A stretch of 64,000 bases of DNA from Streptomyces griseoincarnatus (GCA_014649575.1 BMTH01000020.1:41608-105607); one strand, 5' to 3'. Counted from the first letter of the stretch, positions 44,453-53,907 are shown. Program-made: numbers and translations. Notes: a model not told the origin generated them from the sequence alone.

Positions 44453-45145
44453 TCAGCTGTCGGCGTCAGCGGTTATCAGCTCCGCCAGGTCGGCCGCCAT
44501 GGAGAGGAACGGAGAGTGACCTGAAGGCAGCCGGTACAGACGGTCAGCGCGGCTACCCATGGACTCCTGGTAGGCGGGAGGGAGCATTTCGTCGTGCTCA
44601 CAAACGATGTACCTGGAGGGAACCGTCTTCCATGCAGCTGCAGTGAGCGGTTCGCTGAAGGACCGTATGCTCTGAGGAACCAACCGCCGCACCGCCTGGT
44701 CGGCCTCCTCCTCAGCGACGTCGTTGAACAGTGCCTTCGCCGGATTGTCGGGCACCGGCAGAGTCCCCGTGTCACCGCTCGGCAGCTGCCCTCCGCTCTC
44801 GCTGACCAAGGAATCGCCCTCCTCCAGCTGGAAGCCGGCGAGATAGAGGACGCGCGACACATTAGGAGCCGAGGCAGCAGCCTCTGTGACAGGCACCGCC
44901 CCGTACGAGTGGGCGAGGATGGTCACCGGCCCGTCAGCTTCTTCGAGACGTGCACGGATGACACGCGCGTCGTCGTACATACCTGCCGACTCGTTGCTGC
45001 CCGTCGACGCACTCGGCAAGTCGACCGTGAGGGTGTGCCACCCCCGGGCGGTGAGTTCTGGAACAAGCCTGTGCCAGCACCAGGCACCATGCCAGGCGCC
45101 GTGGACAAGCAGGATGGTGGATTCGCCGTGCGCTGCGGTGGTCAT
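44453..45145 (-). CDS. Alpha/beta hydrolase, salicylate-esterase/PNAE-like fold
   Basis: The protein has 230 residues from ATG 45145. It has ILLVHGAWHGAWCWHRLVPE (oxyanion hole), LTARGWHTLTVDLPSASTG, ILAHSYGAVPVTEAAASAPN with the Ser nucleophile, YIVCEHDEMLPPAYQESMG with the acid, and RLPSGHSPFLSMAADLAELI with His. HGAWHGAWCW and GHSPFLS are hallmarks of the small esterase/hydroxynitrile-lyase-like group. It is preceded by a long non-coding gap. Confidence 0.9.
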   Translation of the reverse strand: MTTAAHGESTILLVHGAWHGAWCWHRLVPELTARGWHTLTVDLPSASTGSNESAGMYDDARVIRARLEEADGPVTILAHSYGAVPVTEAAASAPNVSRVLYLAGFQLEEGDSLVSESGGQLPSGDTGTLPVPDNPAKALFNDVAEEEADQAVRRLVPQSIRSFSEPLTAAAWKTVPSRYIVCEHDEMLPPAYQESMGSRADRLYRLPSGHSPFLSMAADLAELITADADS

Positions 45146-46099
45146 AAGTTTGCCTTCGAGCAGGGACACCGGGGCTTCCCCGGCAAGGGCTGAGAGCCGT
45201 ACGCGGACTACGGTCCCCCATAGCGGCTACCGCAAGGAACGTGACCACGACCGGCTCCCCCGGCGACCTTAAGAAGGCCCCACCTGGCGGTCCATGCTTC
45301 GCCGTCCACGACCCTTGCCTGGCCGTCCGAAAGGCTGGCGAGAGGGACTGCACGACGGGAGGAGGCCGCCCCGCCGACGTCTTGACTGGCTTCGGAGCCC
45401 CTCACGTGCGCCGCCTCGACCAAGATGGTCATCTTTGACGCGGTTACGTCCAACGACCCGCCCCGACGCCTCCCGTTTGATGCGCAGGCGGTGGCCATGA
45501 CCCCGGGAGCCAAGGCGGCACGCCTTGCCGAGACGGATAGACCAGACCGGCACAGCTGGTCCGCCGGCTTCCAGCGGACCGAGCTGGCCCCATCCCCGCC
45601 TGCCGCTGCATGTGGGCACCCGGCAAAGCCAGGAGCGACTGCGAGCGGCCTGAGATCACGGCAGCATCGAATGCGGCATCCGCGACCAGCACCACGTCCG
45701 ACCCCCTACGATCCCGTGCGCCCTGAGCCTCCACCCTCCACCCGCTCCTGGAACCTCCCCACCGCCAGCTCCACGTTCCTGCCGAAGTAGTCGCCCCCTC
45801 TCGCCCCGTAGCCGTGGTAGTTAGCAGCCCTGGATCTTCTTCACCTTCGCACCGGAGTCGTCACAGTCGCTGTAGGTGCTGTGCCTGCAGTAGCCGCACC
45901 GCACCCCCACACACCCCATCAGTCACTGCCTGTCACATGGAGGTGCAGAGCGTGAGAGATGTGGCGTGGCACGCACCAGGCGCCAGACATCACAACTCGC
46001 CGCCTGAGTTCGTTACAGCACGACAGACATTCGAAACAAGCATTTAGGCGGCCTCGCGCCGCATTCCCCCACGCGACCGCACGATCATGGGATTAATTT
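45146..46099. other. Long intergenic stretch, no gene recognised
   Basis: About 950 bases hold only short overlapping frames on both strands, none with conserved motifs. It may be the site of lost genes. The only structure I support is the operator at its right end. Confidence 0.4.
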
Positions 46100-46113
46100 T
46101 GACTGTTCATTCA
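46100..46113 (+). promoter_or_regulatory. Operator candidate before the TetR gene
   Basis: The minus strand reads TGAATGAACAGTCA, differing by one base from TGAATGAACGGTCA at 15625-15638 upstream of the HAD gene. It ends 21 bases before the TetR ATG at 46135, an ideal place for autorepression. Confidence 0.6.
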
Positions 46114-46134
46114 TAAAAGGTTACCCTGAGGGTT

Positions 46135-46716
46135 ATGGCGAGGGTCAGAGAGTTCGACACCGAAGCGGCTGTGCACGCCGCCATGGACACGTTCCGCTGC
46201 AAGGGGTACGAAGGCACCTCGATCCAGGACCTTGTGGAGGCCACCGGAGTGGGACGGGGCTCGCTGTACGCGGCCTTCGGCAACAAGGAAGGTCTCTACC
46301 TGGCAGCCATGGACCGCTACCGTCAGCTGTACGCCGTGCCGCTGATCGACATGCTGCACGCGGGGACGCCGGCACGGGAGCTGCTACGCGAAGTGCTGGT
46401 AGCCACAGTGGACGGCATTGTCCAGGACGGCGCCCGCAAATCGTGTCTCATCGTGGGGGCTACGACGGAGCGTGTCACTCAAGATCCCAAGGTTGCGGCG
46501 CATGTACGGGCCACGACCTCTTCAATCGAGGACGCCCTGCGCGATGTCATCAGCTCGGCCCAGGCTTCCGGCCAGCTGCCCGACACGCGCAGCGCTCGTG
46601 ATCTGGCCCGCTACCTCATCGTGACGATGCAGGGTCTCAAAGTGATGGGAGCTATCAACCCCGATCGCGCCTCCCTCATGGCTGTTGCCGAGACGGCTGT
46701 CGACGCCCTCGGCTGA
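46135..46716 (+). CDS. TetR/AcrR-family regulator
   Basis: The protein has 193 residues; GAGGGT lies just before the ATG. The HTH is REFDTEAAVHAAMDTFRCKG followed by GTSIQDLVEATGVGRGSLYA and AFGNKEGLYLAAMDRYR. The C-terminal part (GARKSCLIVGATTERVTQDP, ARYLIVTMQGLKVMG) matches the large AcrR/ComR-like group with an invariant Cys in the ligand domain, which can respond to oxidants or electrophiles. It stands alone; its target may be the distant site at 15.6 kb. Confidence 0.92.
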   Translation: MARVREFDTEAAVHAAMDTFRCKGYEGTSIQDLVEATGVGRGSLYAAFGNKEGLYLAAMDRYRQLYAVPLIDMLHAGTPARELLREVLVATVDGIVQDGARKSCLIVGATTERVTQDPKVAAHVRATTSSIEDALRDVISSAQASGQLPDTRSARDLARYLIVTMQGLKVMGAINPDRASLMAVAETAVDALG

Positions 46717-46850
46717 ACATCAACCATTCCACAGTCCCGTCGACATCCTGACTCCTCACACATGCTGTGGCACTGCCGCCAGCCGTCCGACGTGTCGAGA
46801 CGTCTGCAACTTCGGAGCCGGGCCAGCGCGTACCCCGTGATCGTCACCGG

Positions 46851-47660
46851 CTAGGCCGTGTCTAACAAGTGATCTTGTCGGGGCTCGCGGAGCCAGAGGA
46901 TGAGTGCGGCGAGGTGGAGTCCGGCCCGGTAGCGGTCGGCGAGTTTGTCGAAGCGGGTGGCGATGGCGCGGAACTGCTTGAGCCGGTTGAAGCAGCGTTC
47001 GACGACGTTGCGGGCTTTGTAGAGGTCGCGGTCGAAGGCCGGTGGCCTGCCGCCGGCCTGTCCGCGCCGCATCCGGTTGGCCTTCTGGTCGGCCCGCTCC
47101 GGAATCACCGCCCGGATGCCTCGCCGCCGCAGCACCTGGCGGATCGCCCGTGACGAATACGCCTTGTCCGCGATGATCACGTCGGGCCTGCGGCGCGGCC
47201 TCCCGGCACCGGCCCGGGGCACGCGCACCGCGTTCAGGACCGCGTCGAAGGCGGTCGAGTCGTTGACGTTGCCCGGCGTGACCACGACGGTCAGGGGCAG
47301 GCCCCGGCCGTCGCACGCGAGATGGACCTTGGTGGTCAGCCCGCCACGCGACCGGCCGAGCGCCTGGCCAGCCTGCGCGCGTGCCGGATCTTCCAGTTCG
47401 TCCCCCGCCGCCGCCCCCTTTTGCGGGCGCCGGCGGCATGCTGATGAGCCCGATTGATCGTGGAGTCGACCGACACCGTCCACTCCACGGCCCCCACGGA
47501 GTCGTCGCGGACCTGGACCTGCTCCAGCAGCCGGGCCCAGGTCCCGTCCGCCTCCCAGCGGGCGAACCGCTCATAGACCGTCTGCCACGGCCCGAAGCGT
47601 TCTGGCAGGTCACGCCACGGAGCACCGGTCCGCAACCGCCACAACACCGCGCCTGACCCG
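46851..47660 (-). mobile_element. IS5-family (IS427-like) element, two-frame transposase, 5' truncated
   Basis: Frame A (from about 47656 to 47336) gives WRLRTGAPWRDLPERFGPWQ, then WTVSVDSTINRAHQHAAGAR. Frame B (from about 47400 to 46851) gives ALGRSRGGLTTKVHLACDGR, then GNVNDSTAFDAVLNAVRVPR, IADKAYSSRAIRQVLRRRGI, and NVVERCFNRLKQFRAIATRF. The switch occurs at a run of AAAAGGGGG near 47420, where programmed frameshifting is known for this IS subgroup. The first 30 or so residues are missing, so it is probably inactive. The end near 46855 (GGCCGTGTCTAACAAG) may be the terminal repeat. Confidence 0.85.
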
Positions 47661-48223
47661 CAAGAGCCTTCGAAACGAGCCAGTGAACCCGGAAGTCCTG
47701 GTCATCATGCTGATGAGTGCCCAGTTCAGGTGTGCCGCGGAGTGCTGGGGAAGACGTTCCTAGTCGCGTGCGTTCATGCACCAGCGGTGCTCCCTGGTCC
47801 TGAAATTGGTGGCTGCCGGGGGCCTTCGCCGGCCACCGGACCGCTTCCGTGCGCAGCGCCCCGAGGCACCGTCCGGCGCGGACAGCTGTCTCGTGGTGCG
47901 GGTCCGTACGCGCCGGACGGCACCACGGCCGGATGGGCCTGTATGGAGCGCCGTCCTCCCCCGGTGATCTGTTCAAGGCGCCCTCGGCGTATCTCCATCG
48001 AGGTCCGTGGCCGTGATCGGTAGGGTCCGTTGGGGACGACGTGGCATGTGCTTGTTGGCCTGGGTTGCGGAGGCAGTTGGTGATCAACCGGCTCGGGAAT
48101 GTCGACGACAGATGACGGCACGTGTCTGGTCCAGGTGAAGGTTGGTCGATCTCCCGGAGCTGGCGATCGGCAGATCGTGCCCGTTGAACGTTTTATTCGC
48201 CTGTTCAAAGGGGTGGGACCGGG
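47661..48223. other. Non-coding debris next to the IS element
   Basis: About 560 bases contain only frames without recognisable motifs. The long open frame over the minus strand here is an extension of transposase antisense and is not credible. Confidence 0.35.
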
Positions 48224-48400
48224 CTGGATGACCCAGAGATCAAGATCAAGATAACCCTGGACGAAGCGACGATCCTGTCGGACTGGCTGGAGCGGTTGCA
48301 GACCACCGACCTCAGCAACACGGTCGATGATCCGGCCGCATGGGCACCGATCCATAGAATCGCCGGCCAGCTCGACAAGGCGGCGTTGATGTCGGCCGCC
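48224..48400 (+). pseudogene. Fragment of a small conserved Streptomyces protein
   Basis: A startless frame gives LDDPEIKIKITLDEATILSD, then WLERLQTTDLSNTVDDPAAW, then APIHRIAGQLDKA. It resembles a small family of about 80 residues common in Streptomyces, but after LDKA the sequence turns to low-quality coding (ALMSAACCARR), so the C-terminal third is replaced. The start codon is also missing. Confidence 0.5.
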
Positions 48401-48823
48401 TGCTGCGCGAGGCGCGTAGGCGGTCGCGGTGTCCGCGACGTCCGGCAGGGCATCGCCAACGTGACGGAGGGAGCATTCCGTGACGCCAGCGGCCCGCTGC
48501 GGCCCCTGTCGGCGGCGCGGCCGCTGCCTGCCGCCCGGGAACGGGCGCGGCACCCGCGTCTCCGCGACGGCCGCGAGGGGGAAGTCGACCACCCGGCGCG
48601 GAACGAAGAAGCCGGACGGCCCCGCGAAGAAAGCCCGGTGCTGCAGAGCAGGCCGGGCACTTGCGCCGGAGGGGCGCCGCCGCACCTCAGCAGCAGAACC
48701 ACAAGCCGACCAGGCGCTGACTCGCACACGGCCAACGGTCTTGCCGTGGGACGCAGACATCAGGCCGCACCTGTCTTCCGCCGCAGGCCGAGCAGGCCAG
48801 CCTGCGGCAGAGAATTTTACGGG

Positions 48824-49546
48824 TCAGAAGACTTCTTTGCCGTTCGCGAAAAGGTTCTGATGGTACTGGGCAAAGCAGCTACCGATCTCGGAGCTGGTGA
48901 GACTAAACCCCCTTACCGTTTCGTCATCTGTAGTGAAGGCGCAGAATATGATCTTCTCGTCAATCACGGCAATGCTCAAAGCGTCGGCCTCCGCGATGGC
49001 TTGCGTGTACTTCAGGCGGTAGGCCCCCTTACGGACGGTCCTGTTCTGCACTCTCTGCTCGTCAACCCAGGTACGCATAGGTTCGTTCGTGGGCTCAACC
49101 ATCACCCGGAGCAGCTTACGATCGGATCTCGCGTTAGCCCAGGAGACACATGTCTTGAAGTACTCTTTGGCCGCCTTCTCGTTCGTCGGGGGGACGCGCC
49201 GAAAGTAGCTCGCCCGAATAAGGTGCTGCGCTTCCTCCTTGACTGCCTTGTTCAGGGCGCCATAAAACTCCTTCGAGTTGCCGTAGCGCGTAACGGCGCA
49301 TGCCGCTTCGAGGATTTGGTCTAGCTTTTCCTCCATCTCTCGGGACTGGTGCCGGCCTTGCTCCAGACGCAGGAAGACTAGGCCGGCAATGAACAAGGCC
49401 ATGGCCGGTACCCACCCGCTGGCACTCCAGACCGCGTTGATCACATTGCGTACGGTCAGGAACGCCGCCGCGAAGATGGGCCCCCACACGGTGATGATGG
49501 AGCCCCACTTCTCGGCGCGGCGACTACTGAGCTTCGCGTCACCCAC
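48824..49546 (-). CDS. Two-TM membrane protein with a soluble C-terminal domain, unknown function
   Basis: The protein has 240 residues. It begins MGDAKLSSRRAEKWGSIITV; the two hydrophobic segments are ITVWGPIFAAAFLTVRNVI and GWVPAMALFIAGLVFLRLE. A charged helix (EMEEKLDQILEAACAVTRYG) leads to a soluble domain of about 140 residues with AVKEEAQHLIRASYFRRVPP, RKLLRVMVEPTNEPMRTWVD, and ADALSIAVIDEKIIFCAFTT. The last part recalls phospholipase-D-like folds in general layout, but no HxK motif is present, so I make no functional call. Flanked by IS debris on both sides. Confidence 0.72.
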   Translation of the reverse strand: MGDAKLSSRRAEKWGSIITVWGPIFAAAFLTVRNVINAVWSASGWVPAMALFIAGLVFLRLEQGRHQSREMEEKLDQILEAACAVTRYGNSKEFYGALNKAVKEEAQHLIRASYFRRVPPTNEKAAKEYFKTCVSWANARSDRKLLRVMVEPTNEPMRTWVDEQRVQNRTVRKGAYRLKYTQAIAEADALSIAVIDEKIIFCAFTTDDETVRGFSLTSSEIGSCFAQYHQNLFANGKEVF

Positions 49547-49709
49547 GGTTCCCCTCCAGGGCTAGGAGGTGGTCTACACCTACAAGGGATCTACGCGCGT
49601 AGGTAGCTTCTTAACCCTCTTGTCCGCATATTGAGACGACGCTTCATGATCGCGAGTCTCCTGCGGAGCGTCGAGCTAAGAGGGCGTCTGATCTATGTAG
49701 CTCAGGGGC

Positions 49710-50095
49710 CCAAAAGCGACCCAGCCCGGTCGACCGCGCACGGCCGGGCAGCAAGCACCACATCGTCACCGACGGCCAGGGCATCCCGCCCGCGGTATCG
49801 CTGACCGGCGGGAACCGCAACGACGTCACATACTCTTCGCGACCGCGGCTATGACCACGACAAGTACCGCCGGCTCCTGCGGCAGTGCGGGATCCGTCCG
49901 GTGATCGCCGAACGCGGCCAGCTGCACGGCACCGGCCTGGGCGCCTTCCGCTGGGTCGTCGAGCGGACGATCTCCTGGCTGCACGGCTTCCGACGCCTAC
50001 GCATCCGGTGGTAACGACGCGACGACATCCCCGAGGCCTTCCTCGGACTCGCCGTCTGCCTGATCACCCACCGGCACGTCCAGAGGCTTTGTTAG
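49710..50095 (+). pseudogene. IS5-family transposase remnant with internal deletion
   Basis: First piece: SPVDRARPGSKHHIVTDGQG then AVSLTGGNRNDVT, ending near 49829. After a deletion and frame change: LRDRGYDHDKYRRLLRQCGI, RPVIAERGQLHGTGLGAFRW, VVERTISWLHGFRRLRIRW, then a stop codon, then AFLGLAVCLITHRHVQRLC. The catalytic Asp-Asp-Glu set is incomplete. GGCTTTGTTAG at the right end resembles an IS terminal repeat. Confidence 0.85.
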
Positions 50096-50643
50096 AACCA
50101 GTAAGCGCTGAGCGGGCGGGTAGCCGCCGCAGCACCGAGAGCCTGGCCGTGCATGCTCTCCGCCCTCCCCTTGACAGTGCTCTTAACGCCGTCGGAGTCC
50201 TGTTGGAGAAGGAGTCCTTGCATGGCGAATTCCAATGTCATGGCCGAGGTGCTTCGGAGCCCTGCCACACAAGCGGCACGTCCAATGTCACTCCGCCCCG
50301 TGTCCACGGGCCGGAGTGACGGATCGGCGTATCTGCAGGGCCAGTGTCGGTGCCTCCAGCCGCTCGTGAGCCATAGTTGGGCACGCCCCAGCCAGACGCG
50401 TAGGCGTGACCCTCCGCTGGGGAGGAAGTCGCTACTCAGAGCTCCCCAGGCTGGCCAGACGAGTTCGGCCCGTTCTGGACCGTTCACAAAGCTGATCAGG
50501 TGCATCGTGGCCGGCACCGCCCGACGGGCAGCAAGAAGCGCTCGCAAGCTGCCCGAGATGCGGCTAACCGACAGCTCTTGTCTACTGCCCAGCTAACGCC
50601 GCCCGTCCGGGTGGCAAATGCCTGTTCAGGCAACCGATCAACG
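50096..50643. other. Intergenic stretch, no gene recognised
   Basis: About 550 bases follow the IS remnant. Short frames on both strands lack family motifs. No hairpin or repeat was noticed. Confidence 0.35.
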
Positions 50644-50874
50644 ATGTCTGCCGTTGGTAGACGTGTGAAGCCGGTCAATAAAGCGCACCTGTCGGAGCCG
50701 GGACTGCTCGTGGTGGACGTCGCGGCTGCGGACGATGAGACGGCCATGGCGTACCAGCAGGAGATCGCCTTGCGGTGGGCGACCGCTACTGCGGAGCGCA
50801 CCAGTCGTGTCCCAGGTGAACCCGGTGTGCGGCTTCGGTGCTATGTGGATCTACACCAACAGTTCGACACCTGA
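50644..50874 (+). CDS. DUF6207 family small protein
   Basis: The protein has 76 residues. NKAHLSEPGLLVVDVAAADD, then AMAYQQEIALRWATATAERT, then SRVPGEPGVRLRCYVDLHQQ match the pattern I associate with DUF6207, a streptomycete family of unknown function found on chromosomes and plasmids. The ATG at 50644 gives the typical length. No strong ribosome site is visible. Confidence 0.75.
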   Translation: MSAVGRRVKPVNKAHLSEPGLLVVDVAAADDETAMAYQQEIALRWATATAERTSRVPGEPGVRLRCYVDLHQQFDT

Positions 50875-51067
50875 CGACCACGTCTACCCTGCGTGCGAGG
50901 CAGTGGCTTAAAACACAGTCCACTCAACTCCAGCCAGAGCTCGGCTGCTGACATGTGTGATCGTGAAGGGGCATCACCTGCGCGGCGAAAGGCTGCGCAG
51001 GGCTTCAGCAGAGCGACCGCCTCTGCAGGCAACAGGTGAGGCCCAGGGACACTGTCCACGTCGCCTG

Positions 51068-52597
51068 TCAGCCGTGTGCGCTCGTCAGATATTTCCGGGC
51101 GGGGGTTTCCCTTTGCGCGGACGGCTCTGACAGTTCGGGGCCGCCGTCAGAGTGATCGTTGATCCAGGAGAGACCTCCTAGGTCCAGGCGTCGGCGCGCA
51201 CGGGTGACAGCTACGTACGCCAGGCGTGCTTCGGCGTCGTCGACGGGGTCGGGCGGCGCCGCGGCGCCCGTCTGACTGTTGGAGCGGTTGTCGTTTGTGC
51301 GGGCGAAGTCTTCCGCAATGAGCACACAGGGCCACTCGCGCCCTTTTGCTTTGTGGGCGGTGGAGACGGTGACCTGGGCGTGCGGTTCAGGGGCAAGGTG
51401 GCAGACGGCGGCGAGGATGGCTTCGACACCGTGGGTGTCGACTAGATGGACCAGGGGCTGCAGGTCGCGGCCGGCCGGATCGTGAGCAGCGTAGTCCTGC
51501 AGATCGCCCCAGGTGGGGAAGAGGGTGAGTTCGGGATGATGGGTGCGGCGGCCTTCTTTCAGATCGCGGGCGGCGAGGGCTAGGGCCCGAAGGCTGTCTC
51601 CTCCCCCGGCTAGGGCGACGGAGCATCCGGCTGCCATGAGGGCCATGACTTGGGCCATGGCACCGGTGTTGGTGCGGCACAGGACTGCGTCGGGGCGGGT
51701 GACGGTGCCGAGTTCGGTGGGTACGGCGGGGGTTCCGGTCAGGCGGATGGGGGCGGCGGCCAGGCGGAGCCAGCGGTTGGCTTCCGCGGCCAGGACGGGG
51801 CCGAAGCGGAAGGACTGCGAGAGGGTGAGGTGGTGGCCGTCGAAGCCGGTCATGATGTCTTTGGCGCCGCGCCAGTGGTAGATGGCTTGAGCGGAGTCGC
51901 CGACCATGACCAGTTGGGCGTGGGCGCGCTGGGCGAGGAAGATGTGTTCGACGACTGGGTTGGTGTCCTGGGCTTCGTCCAGGAGCAGGTAGTCGGCCTT
52001 GAGGACTGGCTGGGTGAGTGACCACATTTTGAGGTAGTGGTCGTGGTCGAAGCGGACGGCGCCGTCCTCGGGGTGTTGCAGGTCAATCCACGCTTTGCGG
52101 GCGAAGGGAACGACGTAGGCGGCGAGTTCGTCATGGAGGTCGTTGTCTTCCAGGCCGCGTAGGCGGGGCACGTGGTGTCGGGTGATCTTGTCGTCGGCGG
52201 TGTGGCAGAAGTGTGTGACGGTACGTAGGGCTGCGTTGGAGAGGGCTCTCTGGGGAACGTCGCGGTCACCAATGCGGATGCTGCCGGAGAGTCCGAGGGC
52301 TTGTCCGGTCTGCCATGCCGGCCGGCGGGGTGCATTCAGGCGGCGGGTGTAGCGGTGGCCGACGGCAGCGTAGGCCAGGGCGTGGGCGGTCTTGCACAGG
52401 ACGTGGTTCGGGAAGCGGGCGGTGGCGTCCTGGGCGATGGCGCGGTTGTAGGCGAGGTAGCAGCCGCGGCGTTTGGTGGTGCGGGCGAGCAAGGCCAGGG
52501 TGGTGGTTTTGCCGGTGCCCGCACCGGCCTGCACCGACAGGTGGGCGCCGGCCGCGAAGGCGTCGGCTGCGGCGGTCTGCTCGTCGGTCGGGTTCAT
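51068..52597 (-). CDS. UvrD/Rep-like SF1 helicase
   Basis: The protein has 509 residues from ATG 52597 (AAGGA 8 bases upstream), which overlaps the preceding stop as ATGA. SF1 motifs: Q-motif region NPTDEQTAAADAF, Walker A GAGTGKT at 25-31, LAYNRAIAQDA, CKTAHALAY at about 68-76, Walker B DEAQ at 207-210, motif III GDSAQAIYHWRGA at 233-245, motif V TVSTAHKAKGREWPCVLI and motif VI YVAVTRARRRLDL. The full set implies an active 3'-5' DNA translocase. It is shorter than UvrD (about 720), like the compact helicases of plasmids and phages. It is last in a block starting with DUF6083. Confidence 0.92.
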   Translation of the reverse strand: MNPTDEQTAAADAFAAGAHLSVQAGAGTGKTTTLALLARTTKRRGCYLAYNRAIAQDATARFPNHVLCKTAHALAYAAVGHRYTRRLNAPRRPAWQTGQALGLSGSIRIGDRDVPQRALSNAALRTVTHFCHTADDKITRHHVPRLRGLEDNDLHDELAAYVVPFARKAWIDLQHPEDGAVRFDHDHYLKMWSLTQPVLKADYLLLDEAQDTNPVVEHIFLAQRAHAQLVMVGDSAQAIYHWRGAKDIMTGFDGHHLTLSQSFRFGPVLAAEANRWLRLAAAPIRLTGTPAVPTELGTVTRPDAVLCRTNTGAMAQVMALMAAGCSVALAGGGDSLRALALAARDLKEGRRTHHPELTLFPTWGDLQDYAAHDPAGRDLQPLVHLVDTHGVEAILAAVCHLAPEPHAQVTVSTAHKAKGREWPCVLIAEDFARTNDNRSNSQTGAAAPPDPVDDAEARLAYVAVTRARRRLDLGGLSWINDHSDGGPELSEPSAQRETPARKYLTSAHG

Positions 52598-53070
52598 GGT
52601 GTGGGTCCTTGGGTGTCTTGGGTGAGCGCGTGCCCCATGGCGGCCAGGAGGTGGGCGGGGTTGGTATGGGTGAGAAGCCGGCGTACTTCGCGTTCGAGGC
52701 GTTTCACTTCTTGGTCGGTGTGCTCGGCGAGGGCCCGGTGGACGGCTCGTTCCAGGAGGCGCCCGGGTTCCTGTCCTGTGCGGAGAGCCGTCGTCTGAAG
52801 AGCTGTGTGTGCGGCGGGCGGTAGGCCGACGTTGAGCAGCACGTGTCCGCTCGCGTCCGGGTAGTGCGTCGTGATCACGTCGATGGGGAGCCGGTCTTTG
52901 AGGCGTCGGTGCAGTCGGTGGGCGGCCCGGTGGGGGGTCTTGGCGGGGACGAGTGCCATCAGGCGGGTGGTGTCGTGGCTGGCCGCGAGCGACATGCTGC
53001 GGCAAATCGTGTCGAGTTCGGCGGGGTGCAGTGGGCGGGTGAGGGTGATCTCCAGTGCGTGGTGGGGCAT
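52594..53070 (-). CDS. Unknown protein co-transcribed with the helicase
   Basis: The protein has 158 residues. It begins 3 bases after the DUF6083 stop and its own TGA overlaps the helicase ATG, so all three genes are tightly coupled. Text of note: ALEITLTRPLHPAELDTICR, LPIDVITTHYPDASGHVLLN, and a Leu/Arg-rich C-terminal helix LLERAVHRALAEHTDQEVKR likely to form a coiled coil. The family is not recognised. It may be a helicase partner. Confidence 0.72.
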   Translation of the reverse strand: MPHHALEITLTRPLHPAELDTICRSMSLAASHDTTRLMALVPAKTPHRAAHRLHRRLKDRLPIDVITTHYPDASGHVLLNVGLPPAAHTALQTTALRTGQEPGRLLERAVHRALAEHTDQEVKRLEREVRRLLTHTNPAHLLAAMGHALTQDTQGPTP

Positions 53071-53073
53071 TTG

Positions 53074-53907
53074 TCACCGCGGGTTGGGCTGGTGAGGTGC
53101 GGGGTGTGGCAGCTGGGTGTGGATGTGGGCGGTGTGCAGGAGGGGGGTGAGGGGCTGCCGGTCGGCGAGGGGCAGGTCGGCGGCGGATAGGGCCGTGTGG
53201 GTAATGCAGCGTTGGGTGCGCCAGCGCAGTTGCTCGCCGTAGGGCGGGTGGTTGAGGTTGTGGACAGCCATGGTGCCGCCGGGGAGGGCGGGGTGGCTGT
53301 GGTGGGGTTGGACGGGCAGTGGGGTCCATCGTTCTGCGGGGCGGGGTGGGTCGAGGCTGGGCCGGGTGCAGCGGTGTCGCTGGCGGGTTTGGGCGATGCT
53401 GCGAATGTTTTCGACGGGCTCTTGTGCGTGGTAGGGCGTGAGGAGGATCCGTACGACGGGCCGGTCGGGGGAGGTGGTTTCAGTGAGGGTGGAGGATGTG
53501 GAGGGCGCCGGGGTGAGGGCACCGGTGTCGATCAGGCGGTGGGAGCGGACGGTGAGGTGTCGGCGCAGCAGCGTCTGGCGGGGGTTGGTGACGCGGTGCT
53601 GGGAGGCGGTTGGCCGCGGGCACCATCCGCTGCCGTCGTCGTGGGGGTAGGCGATGCCGTTGCTGGTGTGCCGGCGGCAGGCTGCGGGCACGTCGGTGGT
53701 GGCGGCTGCGGTTGGGTGCGACGGGATGGGCCGGTTGTCCGGTCGCTGGTACCAGTCGATGCGGTTGCCGCAGCTTCGGCAGCGACCGGTCTGGCCTGCG
53801 CGTAGCAGTCGGCTGGTGCTGTGTGCGGCGATCTGCATGGAGCGGCGTGGAGGGGGGTGAGGGCTGCCGTCCCCGTGGTGGGCAGTGGGTGAGGTGTGGG
53901 GGCACAT
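53074..53907 (-). CDS. DUF6083 domain protein
   Basis: The protein has 277 residues. Residues about 36-100 have the DUF6083 zinc-ribbon pattern: GQTGRCRSCGNRIDWYQRPD, NRPIPSHP, VPAACRRHTSNGIAYPHDDG, then WCPRP. CxxC plus later Cys suggest a metal site. The rest is Pro/Thr/His-rich and reaches the next gene. Starts at 53907 or 53838 are possible; neither has a good ribosome site. First of the three coupled genes and 160 bases after the XRE gene. Confidence 0.75.
   Translation of the reverse strand: MCPHTSPTAHHGDGSPHPPPRRSMQIAAHSTSRLLRAGQTGRCRSCGNRIDWYQRPDNRPIPSHPTAAATTDVPAACRRHTSNGIAYPHDDGSGWCPRPTASQHRVTNPRQTLLRRHLTVRSHRLIDTGALTPAPSTSSTLTETTSPDRPVVRILLTPYHAQEPVENIRSIAQTRQRHRCTRPSLDPPRPAERWTPLPVQPHHSHPALPGGTMAVHNLNHPPYGEQLRWRTQRCITHTALSAADLPLADRQPLTPLLHTAHIHTQLPHPAPHQPNPR

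Noticed and set aside
46756..48087. 443-codon minus-strand frame over the IS element
   Set aside because: It is the wrong frame of the transposase; conserved IS5 motifs are in the two other frames.
48296..49324. 342-codon plus-strand frame
   Set aside because: Only its first 35 codons look protein-like (a gene fragment). The rest is antisense to the two-TM protein.
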